The position numbers and the translations under genes are program-made. Below are positions 24,721 through 36,085 of a stretch of 64,000 nucleotides of DNA, in pieces (position 1 is the stretch's first letter; the number at the start of each line of letters is the position of its first letter). This DNA is from Dryocosmus kuriphilus (taxonomy: Eukaryota > Arthropoda > Insecta > Hymenoptera > Cynipidae): the NCBI GenBank assembly GCA_038277395.1, contig CM076197.1, positions 73,069,348 through 73,133,347 on the forward strand. The letters run 5' to 3'. The notes beneath the pieces are model-generated. The model saw only the letters and a program-made list of their open reading frames with translations. It had not been told where the DNA came from and made no database searches.

Positions 24721-27700
24721 GATAGGTCGCGCTCTCGTGACTGGAGGGTCAAGTGAACTGGGGTCCTCTTATGCCAAAGGTCGCATCGTGGGACCCAGAC
24801 TGTCCCGATGGGCCCAACCAATGACGAGCCTCGACGAGAACGAGTTCGCTTGCACAGACACACGGGGTTTGCATAAACTCATCGCCTTCTGCATGAGCTC
24901 TCCTAAGATTATTTCCATAAAGGTGAACCTAGAAAGGAAAGGGAGCAATCTCATGTTTGTTTATGACGAAAATTTCACTTTATTGCGATCCCTCATTTTC
25001 CTGGAGAGTGTGTTGCTCTTTATTAATATTTACTTTGGAGCAGTATAAACATTTTCTTGCCTTAGGCATTTCTCCTTTTTCGAGAGTATTTTAGGATAAA
25101 AAAAATCATGCATTCCTTCGTAATGTATGTTTTAAGACCCCATATTCTATATAGAAAAGAAGGGACACAGACTTTTAAATTAAAAACTCACAATCAATGT
25201 CTCGTTTTAACAAATTAGTGTGCCCTCTGAAAATTTCTTGTCGCAATGGTACATTTTTGTTATTAAAAGGGGACAAATATTTTTTGAAAATTCGATATTT
25301 TACAAGATCATGAAGATAATTAATATTTTTCTTTTATTTTGAGGGGGAGGGAGAATCGGCGAATGCGGTGCGCATAAAATAAATCAATCGACAGAAAGAA
25401 AACTAATAGATAATGCGATGAAAAAATATGTAACGTGTAGATCAATATTTGGCTTTGCCTTATTTGTAGCAAAAATTGTACACAAGTCGATTAAAATGGT
25501 TAATTAAAGTATTTTCCTAAATAGTGCACATGCGCCAAGTTACTTTACCCTGCGGCAAATGTAGAGCACTCTTATTTAAATAAATTGTTACAAATTAAGA
25601 AGGATTTTCTAACAAACAGAAATTAAATTTGAGTAAAATTAGGTATATTTATTAATGTGCAACTTTTTTTTCAAAATCTGAAACTTATATTTCTTGTATA
25701 ATTGAAATAGAAAGTTATGAAGTAAATTTTTTTAGAATTTTCAAGATTTTGGCATTCTGAACATCTGAATCGATCACAACGAACCTAACCTAAAAATCAG
25801 TCAAAAATTTATAAAAGCGCATATCGTCATTGAATAATCTTATAATATTGGAAAATTATTCCAATAAGTGTTTTTCATACTTGTAATTATATTTTATTAG
25901 ATTAGGTGCACTGTTAAAAAATTCTTTAAAATTCAAGCACTTTTAAATTACAAATGTTACTTAATTTTGAGGTACAGCTGGTAACTGAAAGTGATTTTCA
26001 AGCACAAGTGCTACACAAGTTACAATTGTAATTTAAAGCTCAAGTATGAAAACAGTTTTTTTGCTATTTTTTATATGTTAAACTAGCATTTTTAATTTAC
26101 TTTCATACACAAGTTGTGTAGTTTTTATCGTAGTATAATCCGCAGATATTTGAAACTATAAATCCCACAGAATATTGCAAATAGAATTCAAAATCTCAAC
26201 TTGACATATAAGTTACTGCAGATGTATTTAATTTTAGGATTCTAAGATGATTTTTGAGTAAATAATTCACCTAAAAAGTAAAAAAAAACTTCATCAAATG
26301 GAAATACACGGTGAATTAAACCATTTTTTTAAACTGAATTAATAATATAATAAAGTGAAAGCACAGTCGCTAAATTGAGTCTTATATTAAAATAAATCTG
26401 AATAAGAATTTATAGTAATTACATATGCTGCTGCTATATATATATATATATATATATATAAATATAAAGCATATTTTGTAATTATCGGCTTTGAATTTTA
26501 ATGCACACTGTAGTCTGTACATGAAATTTAATGTATGTGAGTCGAAAAAACTTCCAATACATGTGCATTAAAATTCAGTCAGACTTTTCTAACAGTGTGT
26601 AATATTTCTCACCTTTTCAGTTTAAATCAGAGATAACTCAAACCCAAAATCTGTGCGCCAAGTTACCTACCGATTTTAGACTCGAATGCGCCACATTAGT
26701 CGTATGGAAATAGATTATTAGAATAAAGATTTTTTATGAAAAAATTTTTAAATTTACCTAATATATATAAAACTTTTACAGCATCCGAAGAACTCTGAAC
26801 AGCATATTTCACAAAAAGTTTCATAACTTTGAAGAAAAATTCTGCAACTTTGCACTCATTTTTAGCCGCTCTAATAATAGAAGAAAGACAACAGAAACTA
26901 AAATTTGGCCTTAAAAATTGAACAATTAAATTTGTTGCCTTAATTTTTTTCATAATTTAACATTTTAAACATAAATATACATTCTGAAACTAATATCACG
27001 CTTCGATAATAATGTGTCAAATTTCGTGGATACAAGGGCACCAGATTCGCTGCTGCGCCGCATTCGCCGCTTCTCCCCTATTCTAATTTTTTAAAAACCT
27101 GTAAAAAAATAAAAATTTAAAAATAAATAAAATGACATTCGTTTTTCTTAGATTTCAATTTTTGTTTTTAAATAATGAAAAAAAGTAAAAAAGAAACTAT
27201 TTCGTTCCAGGAATTCTACAAAAAGTTCCTTTTCCTTTTTTCGATATATTTTACCGAAACATTTTTGAAAAAGGTATGTATATTTTTGAAAGCTCTAAAA
27301 AGGGTGAAAAATATCAAAAAGTGGAAAAAAAAATTTCGCAGAACTTCTGGAAAGGAACAATTTTGCCTTTGGACTTTTTTTTACTAGTTTTTCTTGCGTA
27401 TTTCGAAACCATGAGACAAGGACATCTGTCCTTATAATCGTAAAACTCGGTTATCATTTGAATGTGTTGTTAAAAAATATGTTAAACGTAACATTTAATG
27501 ACAAATCCATTTATTTTGTATTTGATGGTACCGAAATTTCAATTGATTTAAATTAAATAAAGAGAAAGCAAATTGACGATCGAATGTATGAGTTTGGTTT
27601 TAGGTTTTTTATTGTCTCTACTTTCATATATAGTCAGCTGGAGTGTAGTTACAAGGTATATGGAGTATAGACTGCTCGGATTACGTATACGTGATTGCAA

Positions 27701-27910
27701 TAAATGGACGAAAATAAAATACACATGTGTAGAAAAATTGTTTTAATAATGAGAAGTTCTTTCGAATTTTATAACAAAATATATAAATCATCAATTTTTA
27801 GCTCAGAAATCCATGGCATAAGGTACTCACTTTCTGAAATTGTACTTAAAACTGATCCTTGTATTAAAATAAATTTGAATAAGAATTTATTTTAATTACA
27901 TATGTTACTA

Positions 27911-27943
<33 letters not shown>

Positions 27944-28545
27944 GAGAGAAATATTAGTGCTACAAATGTAATAATACATAAATGCCTAATTAGTGATAAT
28001 TGTATGTATACAATTGTTAATTAATATTACTTTTTGCCAGTTTATATAATTATACTAATCAGATCTTCATTAAATGGTTTGATTTGGAAAAACTGAATCA
28101 TCGCCTACTAAGTATAGAATCTCCTGAATGATAACAGATAAATATTATTTTCTGAGTTATTAATTAACCTCGAGTTTTATATTTCTAATGATGAGTGCAA
28201 TTAATTATGACAAGCAGATTTGCCCCTATTTTCACGGATTATCCATTTTTGACACTTGTACCTGTTTCGATATGCTAATCATAAACTAATAATAATTGTA
28301 AATGAATTTATGTTAAAATAATCATTTAAGTAAACGTCAAGCAATTAATAATTTTAATGAAATAAATCATTTCTATCGAAGGATCCTACATTTCCAGTAA
28401 AAGGATCGATAAGAACATTACATTTTTAAGCTATTTAAATTTAAAATAGCTTGAATTATGAATGAATCAAGTTTCGTTTTTATTGAAATAAAAGTTTAAA
28501 AATACTGTCATTGAGTGTTCAAATTTTCATGCAAGGGATTATTAT
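24721..28545. other. Intergenic DNA with AT microsatellites and a small hairpin
   Basis: The section 24725-24960 is GC-rich and contains a 103-codon ORF (24737-25048) without motifs. A repeat of about 90 bp occurs twice (about 26380-26470 and 27850-27945), each time with AATAAGAATTTAT and TAATTACATATG followed by a (TA)n tract (26434-26460; 27911-27932). A hairpin at 26491-26573 has 15-16-bp arms (GAATTTTAATGCACA / TGTGCATTAAAATTC). Confidence 0.5.
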
Positions 28546-29115
28546 CCAGTTGAAAAATCTGACATCAGAAACGACACCGGAAACGTCATCCGAAATGTCG
28601 CCGAATTCGACACTAGAATCGATATCTAAATCGAAATCGGACTCGACATTGGGCATGACATCGGAAAAGACGTCGGAAACTACATCGGAATTTTGGATCG
28701 GATCCGACGTCGTTTCCGATGTCGTGTCAGGAATTTGAGGTCATTTTCGGTGTCATTTCTGATGTTGTTTAAGGTCCTCTTTTAAAATAAATATTTATGA
28801 AAAATGAAAGGCAACAAAAACTTAATATTAGATGCTTGAGTAAAGTGAGTAAAGGAATAGGGTGATTAAAAATGAACATGAAAACGAGCTGGAATTCGAC
28901 TCTTTATGTTTTATTAATTTTAAAATTGTTGCATATGTATGCAAATAACGCTAATAAGAGTACAAAGTTTAGCAACCGCGCACATTTATCATTATCTATT
29001 TTCATGATTTTTTGTAACATACTACAACCTTTGTTCAATTAATCTATAGTGCCAAATTTTTTAAATAATTGCATGATTATTTTTAATAGTTGTATAAATC
29101 TGCTATAAAATTATT
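28546..29115 (+). repeat. Left long inverted terminal repeat of the outer element
   Basis: It comprises a motif-array part (28560-28760, many TCGGAAANGACA variants in both orientations) followed by AT-rich sequence. By reverse complement that sequence matches 42985-43400, including the phrase CATATGTATGCAAATAACG and the rare CCGCGCACA. Identity falls inward, and similarity fades near 29120-29150, where the retrotransposon starts. Confidence 0.75.
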
Positions 29116-29129
29116 CAACTCAACATATG

Positions 29130-31495
29130 TAAGAACCATTAACCCCTTCAGTCATATGACCTCGACAGAGGACATATCCAAGAAGTACTTAATTGTGTAT
29201 TTCTACGTACAAAATAAATTTTTAAGGCACATAGTTCGTTAAAGTGGCTCATATTCTTCACATTTACGTAGCGGCAAACTTTACTTTAGTGATTTTAGCA
29301 GAGAGTTTTATAAAGTTTTATTAATAAATGGATTTGTATTGATAAGCAAAGATCTAACATTGTTCGATGAAATTACATTTAATTTTTTAAGTTCATTGAT
29401 TAGTTTGATTCTTTGGTTTGTATATATTGGACAGAGCCAGAGTATATGATCAAGATCTTGATCAGCTGTGTTACATTGACATGTGGCATTGTTTATAAAC
29501 TTGACACGAGCAAGAGAGGCGGCAAGATTATAATGATTTGCTCTACTTTGATTTATCATGACATTATTTGCTCTGTTGAGATTACAGTTATTAAACCAGG
29601 GTTTGCTATTGTTGCTGTAAAAGTATGTGAAATATTTTATGCCTTTAATTTCGCCAAGTTCTCTTATTGTTTCTTCTGTTTCGTTTTTGGAGTCTAATTT
29701 GAATTTTTGGCGTAAGTTAGTAAACGGGATGCGGAAATCAGGAGTAGGAAGATTGTTGGTAGCTTCTTTTGCAAGTTTATCAGCTTTTTCGTTCCCATTG
29801 ATTCCTATATCTGCGGGGATCCAGATTAGTTTAATTTTACTATTGTTGGTACTTAATTTTCAAAATTCGATTGATTTTTTTTTGATTTCGTAAATATATG
29901 AATTTGATTTTGTGTTGAAGTTTAAGTTTTTTAATTTTTCTAAAATGCTGAGGGAATTAGTGAGAATGATAAATTTTTTTCTGTGTTTTGTAAAGCAATA
30001 TCAAGTGCGTCGTTGAGAGCAATATTTTCGGCTGTATAGATTGACGCAAGGTTATTTATACTTCTTTGAATTGCTACATTAAGGTTATTTGATATACATG
30101 CTGTACCGACAGAGATTGCATTTGATATTTTGCTACCATCTGTATAAATAGGAATAGTATTTACTTGTTCAATAAATCTGTCGAGTAAATCGTTTGGATT
30201 TTGAGATTTTTAAAGATTTTTGCCAAATTCAGCGTCTATTTCAATGTTAGTAACAAAAGTATCGTAATCTGTGAGAAAAATATTATAGTGAGATTTAATT
30301 TGAAAATTTTGACTAGGAGGTATAATTTCGTTGACGCAGTTTAGTAGTAAGCTTTTTCTTTTAATTTTTTTGAATAAATGGAACGATTTGTGTATTATTT
30401 TGCTTACTGCTAAACTTGAGTTAGAGAAAATTTTTGATAGATAACGCAGGCAGAGAAATTTGGTTCGATCTTTTATGAACATGAGTTTGGATACCACTAT
30501 GAGGATGTTGGTGGGGGTGCTGATTCGATAGCCTAATTGCAAGGCGTATTGCTGCATATTGAATACGTTCAAGTTTGGTTATTTCATTTGCACGTTTTGG
30601 AAAATATATAAAAGAAGCGAAATCTATTATTGATCTAATGTAGGATTTATAAATTTAGGATATATGTATAGTTAGAAGAGTGCTTGGATCAGCACCCCAC
30701 CACGTACCTCTTACAAATTTAATAATATAGAGAGTTTTTAGACATTTGTTTTTAACATTTTCTACCTGGTGTCGAAAGGATAGTTCGTGGTCGAATATTA
30801 CACCTAGGTAACGCGCAGATTCTTGTGAGATGATTGTAGATTCATCTGTTTTGATTGTTACACTGCCTGGTTTACAACCTTGATTATTGAAATGAATTAA
30901 CACCTTTTATCAGGAGAAATTTCAAGTCCAATGTCATAAAGGGTTTTTTTGAGTGTTTGTAGACCTTTTTCCATAATGGATATGCAAGACTGTAAAGATT
31001 TTTTTTTACAAGAATCATGATATCATCAGCGTACATTGATATAATAACAGATTTGGAAAGATTTTTTTTGATATTAGCTATATACAAGTTAAAAGGTAGT
31101 GGACTAAGTGAGCCACCTTGTGGTACGCCTTTGTGTACATTTCTGTATGAATTTGTGTTGATATGTGAGTATATTAATCTTTCATAATTTAAGAATTTAA
31201 CTAATTTAATAATTTCAATAGGAATATTTAAGTCAGATAAAGTTTGAAGCTATATTTCGCAATTAACATTATCGTATGCGTTAGTTATGTCAATATAGGT
31301 AGCAAGGATATGTTGATTATTTTTAAAGCCTTCTTTTATATTTAAAGTAAGCTGAACAAGGTTATCGTTACAAGATTGGCCTTTACGGAAACCCGTTTGA
31401 GATGTAGGTAAGAGGTTGCTGTACTCTAACCACCTCGGCAAACGATTTTTTATTAGGATTTCAAATAACTTACAAGCACACGACGAAAGAGACTT
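29130..31495 (-). mobile_element. 5'-truncated I-group non-LTR retrotransposon
   Basis: On the minus strand this segment encodes reverse transcriptase, RNase H and a C-terminal Cys-rich knuckle in the I/LOA/R1 order, but no endonuclease. The coding match begins at the RT block SLSSCACKLFEILIKNRL near 31490. A truncated 5' end is typical of target-primed insertion. The 3' UTR runs to about 29130, at the inner edge of the outer element's left repeat. No target duplication could be recognised with confidence. It sits inside the outer EnSpm element and must be younger than it. Confidence 0.75.
29308..31490 (-). pseudogene. Non-LTR reverse transcriptase / RNase H (fragment)
   Basis: The pieces, read 5' to 3' on the minus strand, are: RT motif TGFRKGQSCNDNLVQLTLNI and the catalytic-block lead YIDITNAYDNV (31250-31441); HKGVPQGGSLSPLPFNLYIA (about 31080-31140); the catalytic box YADDIMILVKK (about 31020); and RYLGVIFDHELSF followed by GTWWGADPSTLLTI (30655-30860). 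Next come RNase H motifs IYTDGSK and GNEKADKLAKEAT (about 30150 and 29790), and a terminal CQCNTADQDLDHILWLCPIY knuckle (29308-29559). The reading frame is broken several times, so it is dead. The RT-RNase H-knuckle order matches the longer element at 54489-58204, but the sequences differ clearly, so they are different families. Confidence 0.85.
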
Positions 31496-31499
31496 ATTA

Positions 31500-31930
31500 A
31501 TGTTGATGAGTCAAACAGCGAATATTACAGTCATTTGATCTATGAAAGAGTTCACTGAAAAGGTTCTGTACGCGATATTTACGATGGAAAGTTATATCAC
31601 GAATTTATAAAAGGTTTAAGTCCAGCTGATATGCACAAGTATGCTATAGTAACCTTTAACACCGACGGAGCGCCTTTATTTTCTAGCTCAAATTATTCGA
31701 TTTGGCCAATTTTTCTAATGATAAATGAATTATCGATACAGGTTAGAAGAAAAGAGTTGATATTAGTTGGTCTTTGGTTTATCAAAGACAAGCCAAATAT
31801 GAATGTCTTCTCGGTCTATTTGTTGAAAAAATTAATACTCTTGCAACGCAAGGAGTCCAGTGCAAGATAAAAGGCGAAGAAGCTGGCATCAATGTTTTTA
31901 CTCAAGTTTGTTGCGCCGATTCCGTAGCTC
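31500..31930 (+). pseudogene. Outer EnSpm transposase, 5' remnant
   Basis: Across two frames it reads GSVRDIYDGKLYHEF, then FNTDGAPLFSSSNYSIWPIF (the Tnp2-type block with the presumed first catalytic Asp), then KDKPNMNVF, LGLFVEKINTLATQGV and TQVCCADSVA. There is a stop (TGA near 31552) and a frameshift near 31800. The reading frame ends exactly at the CCCGGG boundary of the inner element; joining 31930 to 41877 minus a 2-bp overlap (TC) restores SVA-R-LPVMGF, which proves that this gene was interrupted by insertion. Confidence 0.8.
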
Positions 31931-32175
31931 CCCGGGAAAAAAAGGTCATACATGATTATATATAAATCAGATATGTTCATGCATGAACACTTCATATATG
32001 TAAAATGGCCATATATGATCCGACGCAAACATATATGATCCATGTATATCCATGTATGACTCAAAATGGCAGTTTCCATCTTCATATATAGATATATATG
32101 ACTCATGCATGCTACTTTACAATCATATATAAGCATACATGGTCATATACAATTCATAAATGAGACATATATGTT
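31931..32175. repeat. Left subterminal palindrome array of inner element
   Basis: More than a dozen copies of CATATATGAT/ATCATACATG-type words occur within 245 bp (for example CATATATGATCC, CATGTATGAC, TTCATATATAG, CATACATGGTCATAT). Many are self-complementary around CATATATG or CATGCATG. In plant En/Spm elements comparable subterminal arrays bind the second element-encoded protein; a similar role here is inference. Confidence 0.75.
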
Positions 32176-32237
32176 AAAAAATTCTTTTATTTATTGCAAA
32201 AGTCGTTTACATATTTACTAAAACTTTTGACATGTTT

Positions 32238-35200
32238 TTATTTGTAAACTTTTGAGACCATAGTCAAATTTTGCTTATTTTGAAGTTTCAATTCAGTCAA
32301 GCGTTGAGAAATGATACTATTAATCATTCTTCTGTTCGGAATTTCCCAATTTTTTTCTTCAGCATGTTTCGATGCGTAATCTGTGGAATTAAAATATAGT
32401 ATTTATTTTCTAGTCGACCCGTAAAAAGTAGCATTAATGTATTCTATATTATAGTTGGTTACGTACCTATGATAACTTTCTTCGCAGTAGGATGGAGTAA
32501 TTGATATTTTTCTTTCTTTTGTTCATTTGGTACTGCTCTTGGGGCTTGGCCTGTTGCAGTAACGTTTTCCAATTGAGCAGGATTAAATACTCCTCCCAAA
32601 ATTCTACGAATCAAGTGACTAAATCTTAAGGAAGTATTCAATGCTTCATCCAAAATAGTTTTTTTGCAGTATATTCCATTAGCCAATAAAACCATCTAAA
32701 AATCAACATTGCAAATATAACTTCACGAAAAATTTGACAGTTATGATAATAAATAAAATAAAAGAAATATTGTTCCTTACCGGCACACTTCCGCAATTTT
32801 CCCCAAAAAGTTTTTATGAAGTTCTCCTTCATCCAAATATTTTTCAAGATGACTAAAGTCGTTGACTAACTTTGGCTGTGGAATCTCCATTTTTTTTCCA
32901 TCAAGAGCAGGTACAACTTTTTCTAAAAATAATCCAAAATGTTTGCATTCATAAAAAATGAAATTTATTTTATAACGATTGTCAATAAGACGGGTACGTC
33001 AAACAGTGTATAAGCGTTAATTCTCGAAGCTTAATTCAATTCAACCTCCAAATTTTTAAAATGCGATTCACAATTAAAATTATCGAAAGTACTCAAAGTG
33101 CATTTTTTACTATACGCATATTGATTTTACGACTTAAAATTTCACACAAGAAATATATTTGAATTACCAAAACCCTTAAAGCTCGGCTTAAATTGCGTTG
33201 CCTACAATACGATACGTAAATAAAATGTAATTGATCAAACAACATTCTTTAAGAGCAATAAAAAAAGATCTATTTTAGATAAATTCGTTGTTATTTTTCA
33301 ACATCGCACTTTCTAAATATATATGTACTAGAACATTATAAAATAAACTAACTACTACAATATTAACTAAAGCCAGATAAATAATTTCTCAATTATTTGA
33401 AAGCTGAAAACGAAATTTGTGTGGGTGTCGAGAAAACGAAATTTGTATTGAAATTAAATAGCATATATTTACGTGAATCATCAGGTATAGGATCTGCAAC
33501 AAGGTTTTCTTTTTTCTCTACTTTGGCATTCTCATTATCAGTGGTGGGAGTGTTTCCTACAAAAAATGCAATAAAAATATAGTGAATGTACTGTAGCCGA
33601 TAATAGTATAAGAAAAGTTTGAATAGAATTATACCTGATAGTAATAAATTATTTCTTGCTTTTTCATCCATCATCTCTTTTATTATTTTCTTCAAGTCTT
33701 CTTTTGAAGGGCTAGCAGGCACTGACTCAGCAGATGATAAAGTTGATAAAGTTTCAATGTCTTTTTTCTTCTCATCATCATACTTCTGGAAAAACAAAAA
33801 TTGTTTGTACTAGAGAAACAACACACTTTCATTAGAAAGCTCAAAATCGTGACTATTAACGGGTGATATGTGGCAAGGTTCTTTTTACAGAGAAAATTCA
33901 TTAATCTTATTGCCTCGAAACCTCAACTTATTATACTTTTTATCAATTGCAGAAACATTTTCATAGTATGGCTATTAGGTAAAAAGCAATTATAATGTTG
34001 AATGAATGATGTATTTAGGTGTTGTAATGAAATAGTAATTGCTACATATAATAATGCGCTAAATAAATAAAATAATTTGTTTATGATTACGAACGCGATA
34101 TTTTTTTAAATATAATTTACTGTGTTGTTGCTTACCTTTTTTTTGTTAGGATTTCGAATGTCAATATTCTCTGACGACGCGTCGCTAACTGAGCCATCAT
34201 TATCTGGATCACTCTGGGTTTTGTCTTCCACTGTTCCTGCGATAACGTTACTTACTTGTTCATTGATCAAATTTTTGGCAATCTTTTTTAATTTCTTTTC
34301 CACTTTTTTCTGAAAGAAAATAACCAATATGTATATTAAGTAGAGAATCAGTAATATATATATATAAATCAATATATATTGATTTATATATAATGATTCA
34401 GTCTATACTACAAAGTTTTTAAATGCTCAAAAAATACAAGCTAATGAATAATTTTTATAAAAATCACTGAAATATTGAAAATAATATATATTATTTTCAA
34501 TATTTCATTGTTCTTTGTTCAGTGATTTTTATAAAAATTATTCATTAGCTTGTATTTTTTGAACATTCAAAAACTTTGTCGTAAATTTAAATACAATAAA
34601 AAATGATTAAAGATGTATAGAAATCAATATTCATGCCACTCACAGTCTTTGAAGATCTTTTGCCAGAACCCTTGTCATTTTTCGTATCTCCTTTTGACAT
34701 ACTCTTGTCGTTCTTTGTCTCCGATGATTTTTTTTGTGCAGATCTTGAATGTTTACTATCTGTTGCAGAAGATTTTGCGGAATTTTTCTTTAACTTTTGC
34801 AGCTCCGATTGTTTTTTTTTTGTTCTTGATCGTCATCTAGTAATTTATATTATGCATTAAGAATGCATTAAAAATTATTATCATTTCTTTCGTATTTTGC
34901 ATGGTTTATTTGAATTCTTGATTTTTTAATAGCGTTTTCTCGATTAAAACCAAAACCGTGCATTTTATCAAAAAACGGTTAAAACAAAATTTGTAGATCT
35001 TCTAGTGCTAAACGACTTTATTTTTGACAGTTTTTTTGTGCACCTCGAATATTTTGGCGGGAAACTACAGATTTTTCATTTTAATAACGTTTTCTTGATT
35101 AAAACAAAAACCATGCATTCGATAAAAAAAATTATTAAAACAAAATTTGTAGATTTTTTTGATATGTACAAGTTTATTTCGATATATTTTTTTGTATCTC

Positions 35201-35901
35201 GCACATTTTAGCCGGAAAATGGATTTATTGATTTTATAAAAACCGTTTTTGATGGATAAAGCCATAACCATTTTTCAAAAACCACTGGGTAACGAACTCA
35301 TCCTTAATTTTTACGCCTCAAAGAAGTATCCCAAAGCGCAATATCCAATCTGATTAGTCCTGCGAAAGGTATCGTGTTCACAGACTACTACAACGACAAC
35401 GACAACGACGACAACGACGACAACGACAGACAGACACCAACGTAAAACATGTTTTTTCAGATTCAGGAGGTCACGAAACGTCCAGATTTCATGAAATACG
35501 CAAAAGTCAGTTTTCACATAAAATTAATACCTTCTCATTGAGATGAGATTGTAAAAATCATTTTTATTCAAACTATTATAATGCGTAATTATTTCATGGA
35601 CTTTGAGGTTATAAGAATGCTCAGCACGCGACATACGCGTATATAGATTTCAACGCGACACACGTATATATAGATTTCATTAATTAAATAATATACAGCT
35701 ATAATATTTGCTACATAAAATTGACTTGTATGTTCAAAACGATTTCTTACCAGAGATTTTGATGACTGTGCCCTGCAGATGTTTTTTGCTATAGACAAAT
35801 GAAATTGCATCACCTTCTTTAACACTTTCTTCATCACATATCACAGCATTGTCATTAATAATGCAATAGGAATTATCGTTCTTGCAAAATATTAAATACA
35901 T
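32238..35901 (-). CDS. BEN-domain protein gene of the inner transposon (multi-exon)
   Basis: About eight exons can be traced on the minus strand from their reading frames and GT..AG borders (approximate, descending): 35901-35751 (start ATG, MYLIFCKNDNSYCI...), 34826-34644 (Lys/Ser-rich, low complexity, KKSSETKNDKSMSKG), 34309-34136 (acidic/Lys-rich, KKVEKKLKKIAKNLI), 33785-33635, 33556-33473, 32922-32781, 32695-32467 and 32380-32238 (stop). The last three form a BEN-like domain: a VLLANGIYCKKTIL start, SHLIRRILGGVFNPAQL, NVTATG, LHPTAKK, and a final helix WEIPNRRMINSIISQRLTEL. BEN domains bind DNA and chromatin factors. The last two exons join in phase (229 + 143 nt = 124 codons). Some other junctions do not keep phase at A/T runs, so the gene may be damaged or the exon limits may be slightly off. 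I infer that it is the element's DNA-binding partner protein. Confidence 0.65.
34357..34579. repeat. Two palindromes in an intron of the BEN gene
   Basis: At 34357-34392 the word TATATATAAATCAATATA meets its exact reverse complement, a perfect ~34-bp palindrome. At 34410-34579 a near-perfect inverted repeat of ~75-bp arms (with ACAAGCTAATGAATAATTTT and ATCACTGAAATATTGAAAAT) closes around ATATATAT. Only a few mismatches and a short insertion (GTTCTTTGTT) separate the arms, so this is a young palindromic MITE. It lies between the second and third coding exons. Confidence 0.8.
34921..35290. repeat. Degenerate tandem repeat, unit ~155 bp, in first intron of BEN gene
   Basis: The block AACGTTTTCTTGATTAAAAC followed by an AAAACCATGCATT phrase, TTAAAACAAAATTTGTAGAT and a GCACCTCGAATATTTTGGCGG-like segment recurs about 2.5 times. 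The units are old and gapped. The phrase GTTTTGGTTTTATCCAT at 44480 in reverse orientation suggests the repeat is dispersed. Confidence 0.6.
35386..35434. repeat. (ACAACG)n microsatellite
   Basis: Impure ACA/ACG triplets over about 50 bp. In the minus frame it produces a run of valines in a spurious ORF. Confidence 0.85.
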
Positions 35902-36085
35902 GATCACTGAACCTCAAAATATGAATTCTTTTGGGTAAATATAGTAGATTGAAATCACTCGCACTATTCGTGTTCTGTACGCGCTCGACTGTAGACCCGT
36001 CCATGTGTCGGTGCACATATATGTATGTGTATATACGCATTCCAAAAAAGCGATATAAGCTCTGCCGATCAGCCAAAACAATCCT

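Noticed and set aside
24737..25048. 103-codon ORF in a GC-rich block
   Set aside because: No recognisable domain; the coding-like composition is limited to the first two thirds and the end is AT-driven. It could be an exon, but nothing supports this.
35311..35517. Minus-strand ORF with a poly-valine run
   Set aside because: The valines are an artefact of the ACAACG microsatellite.
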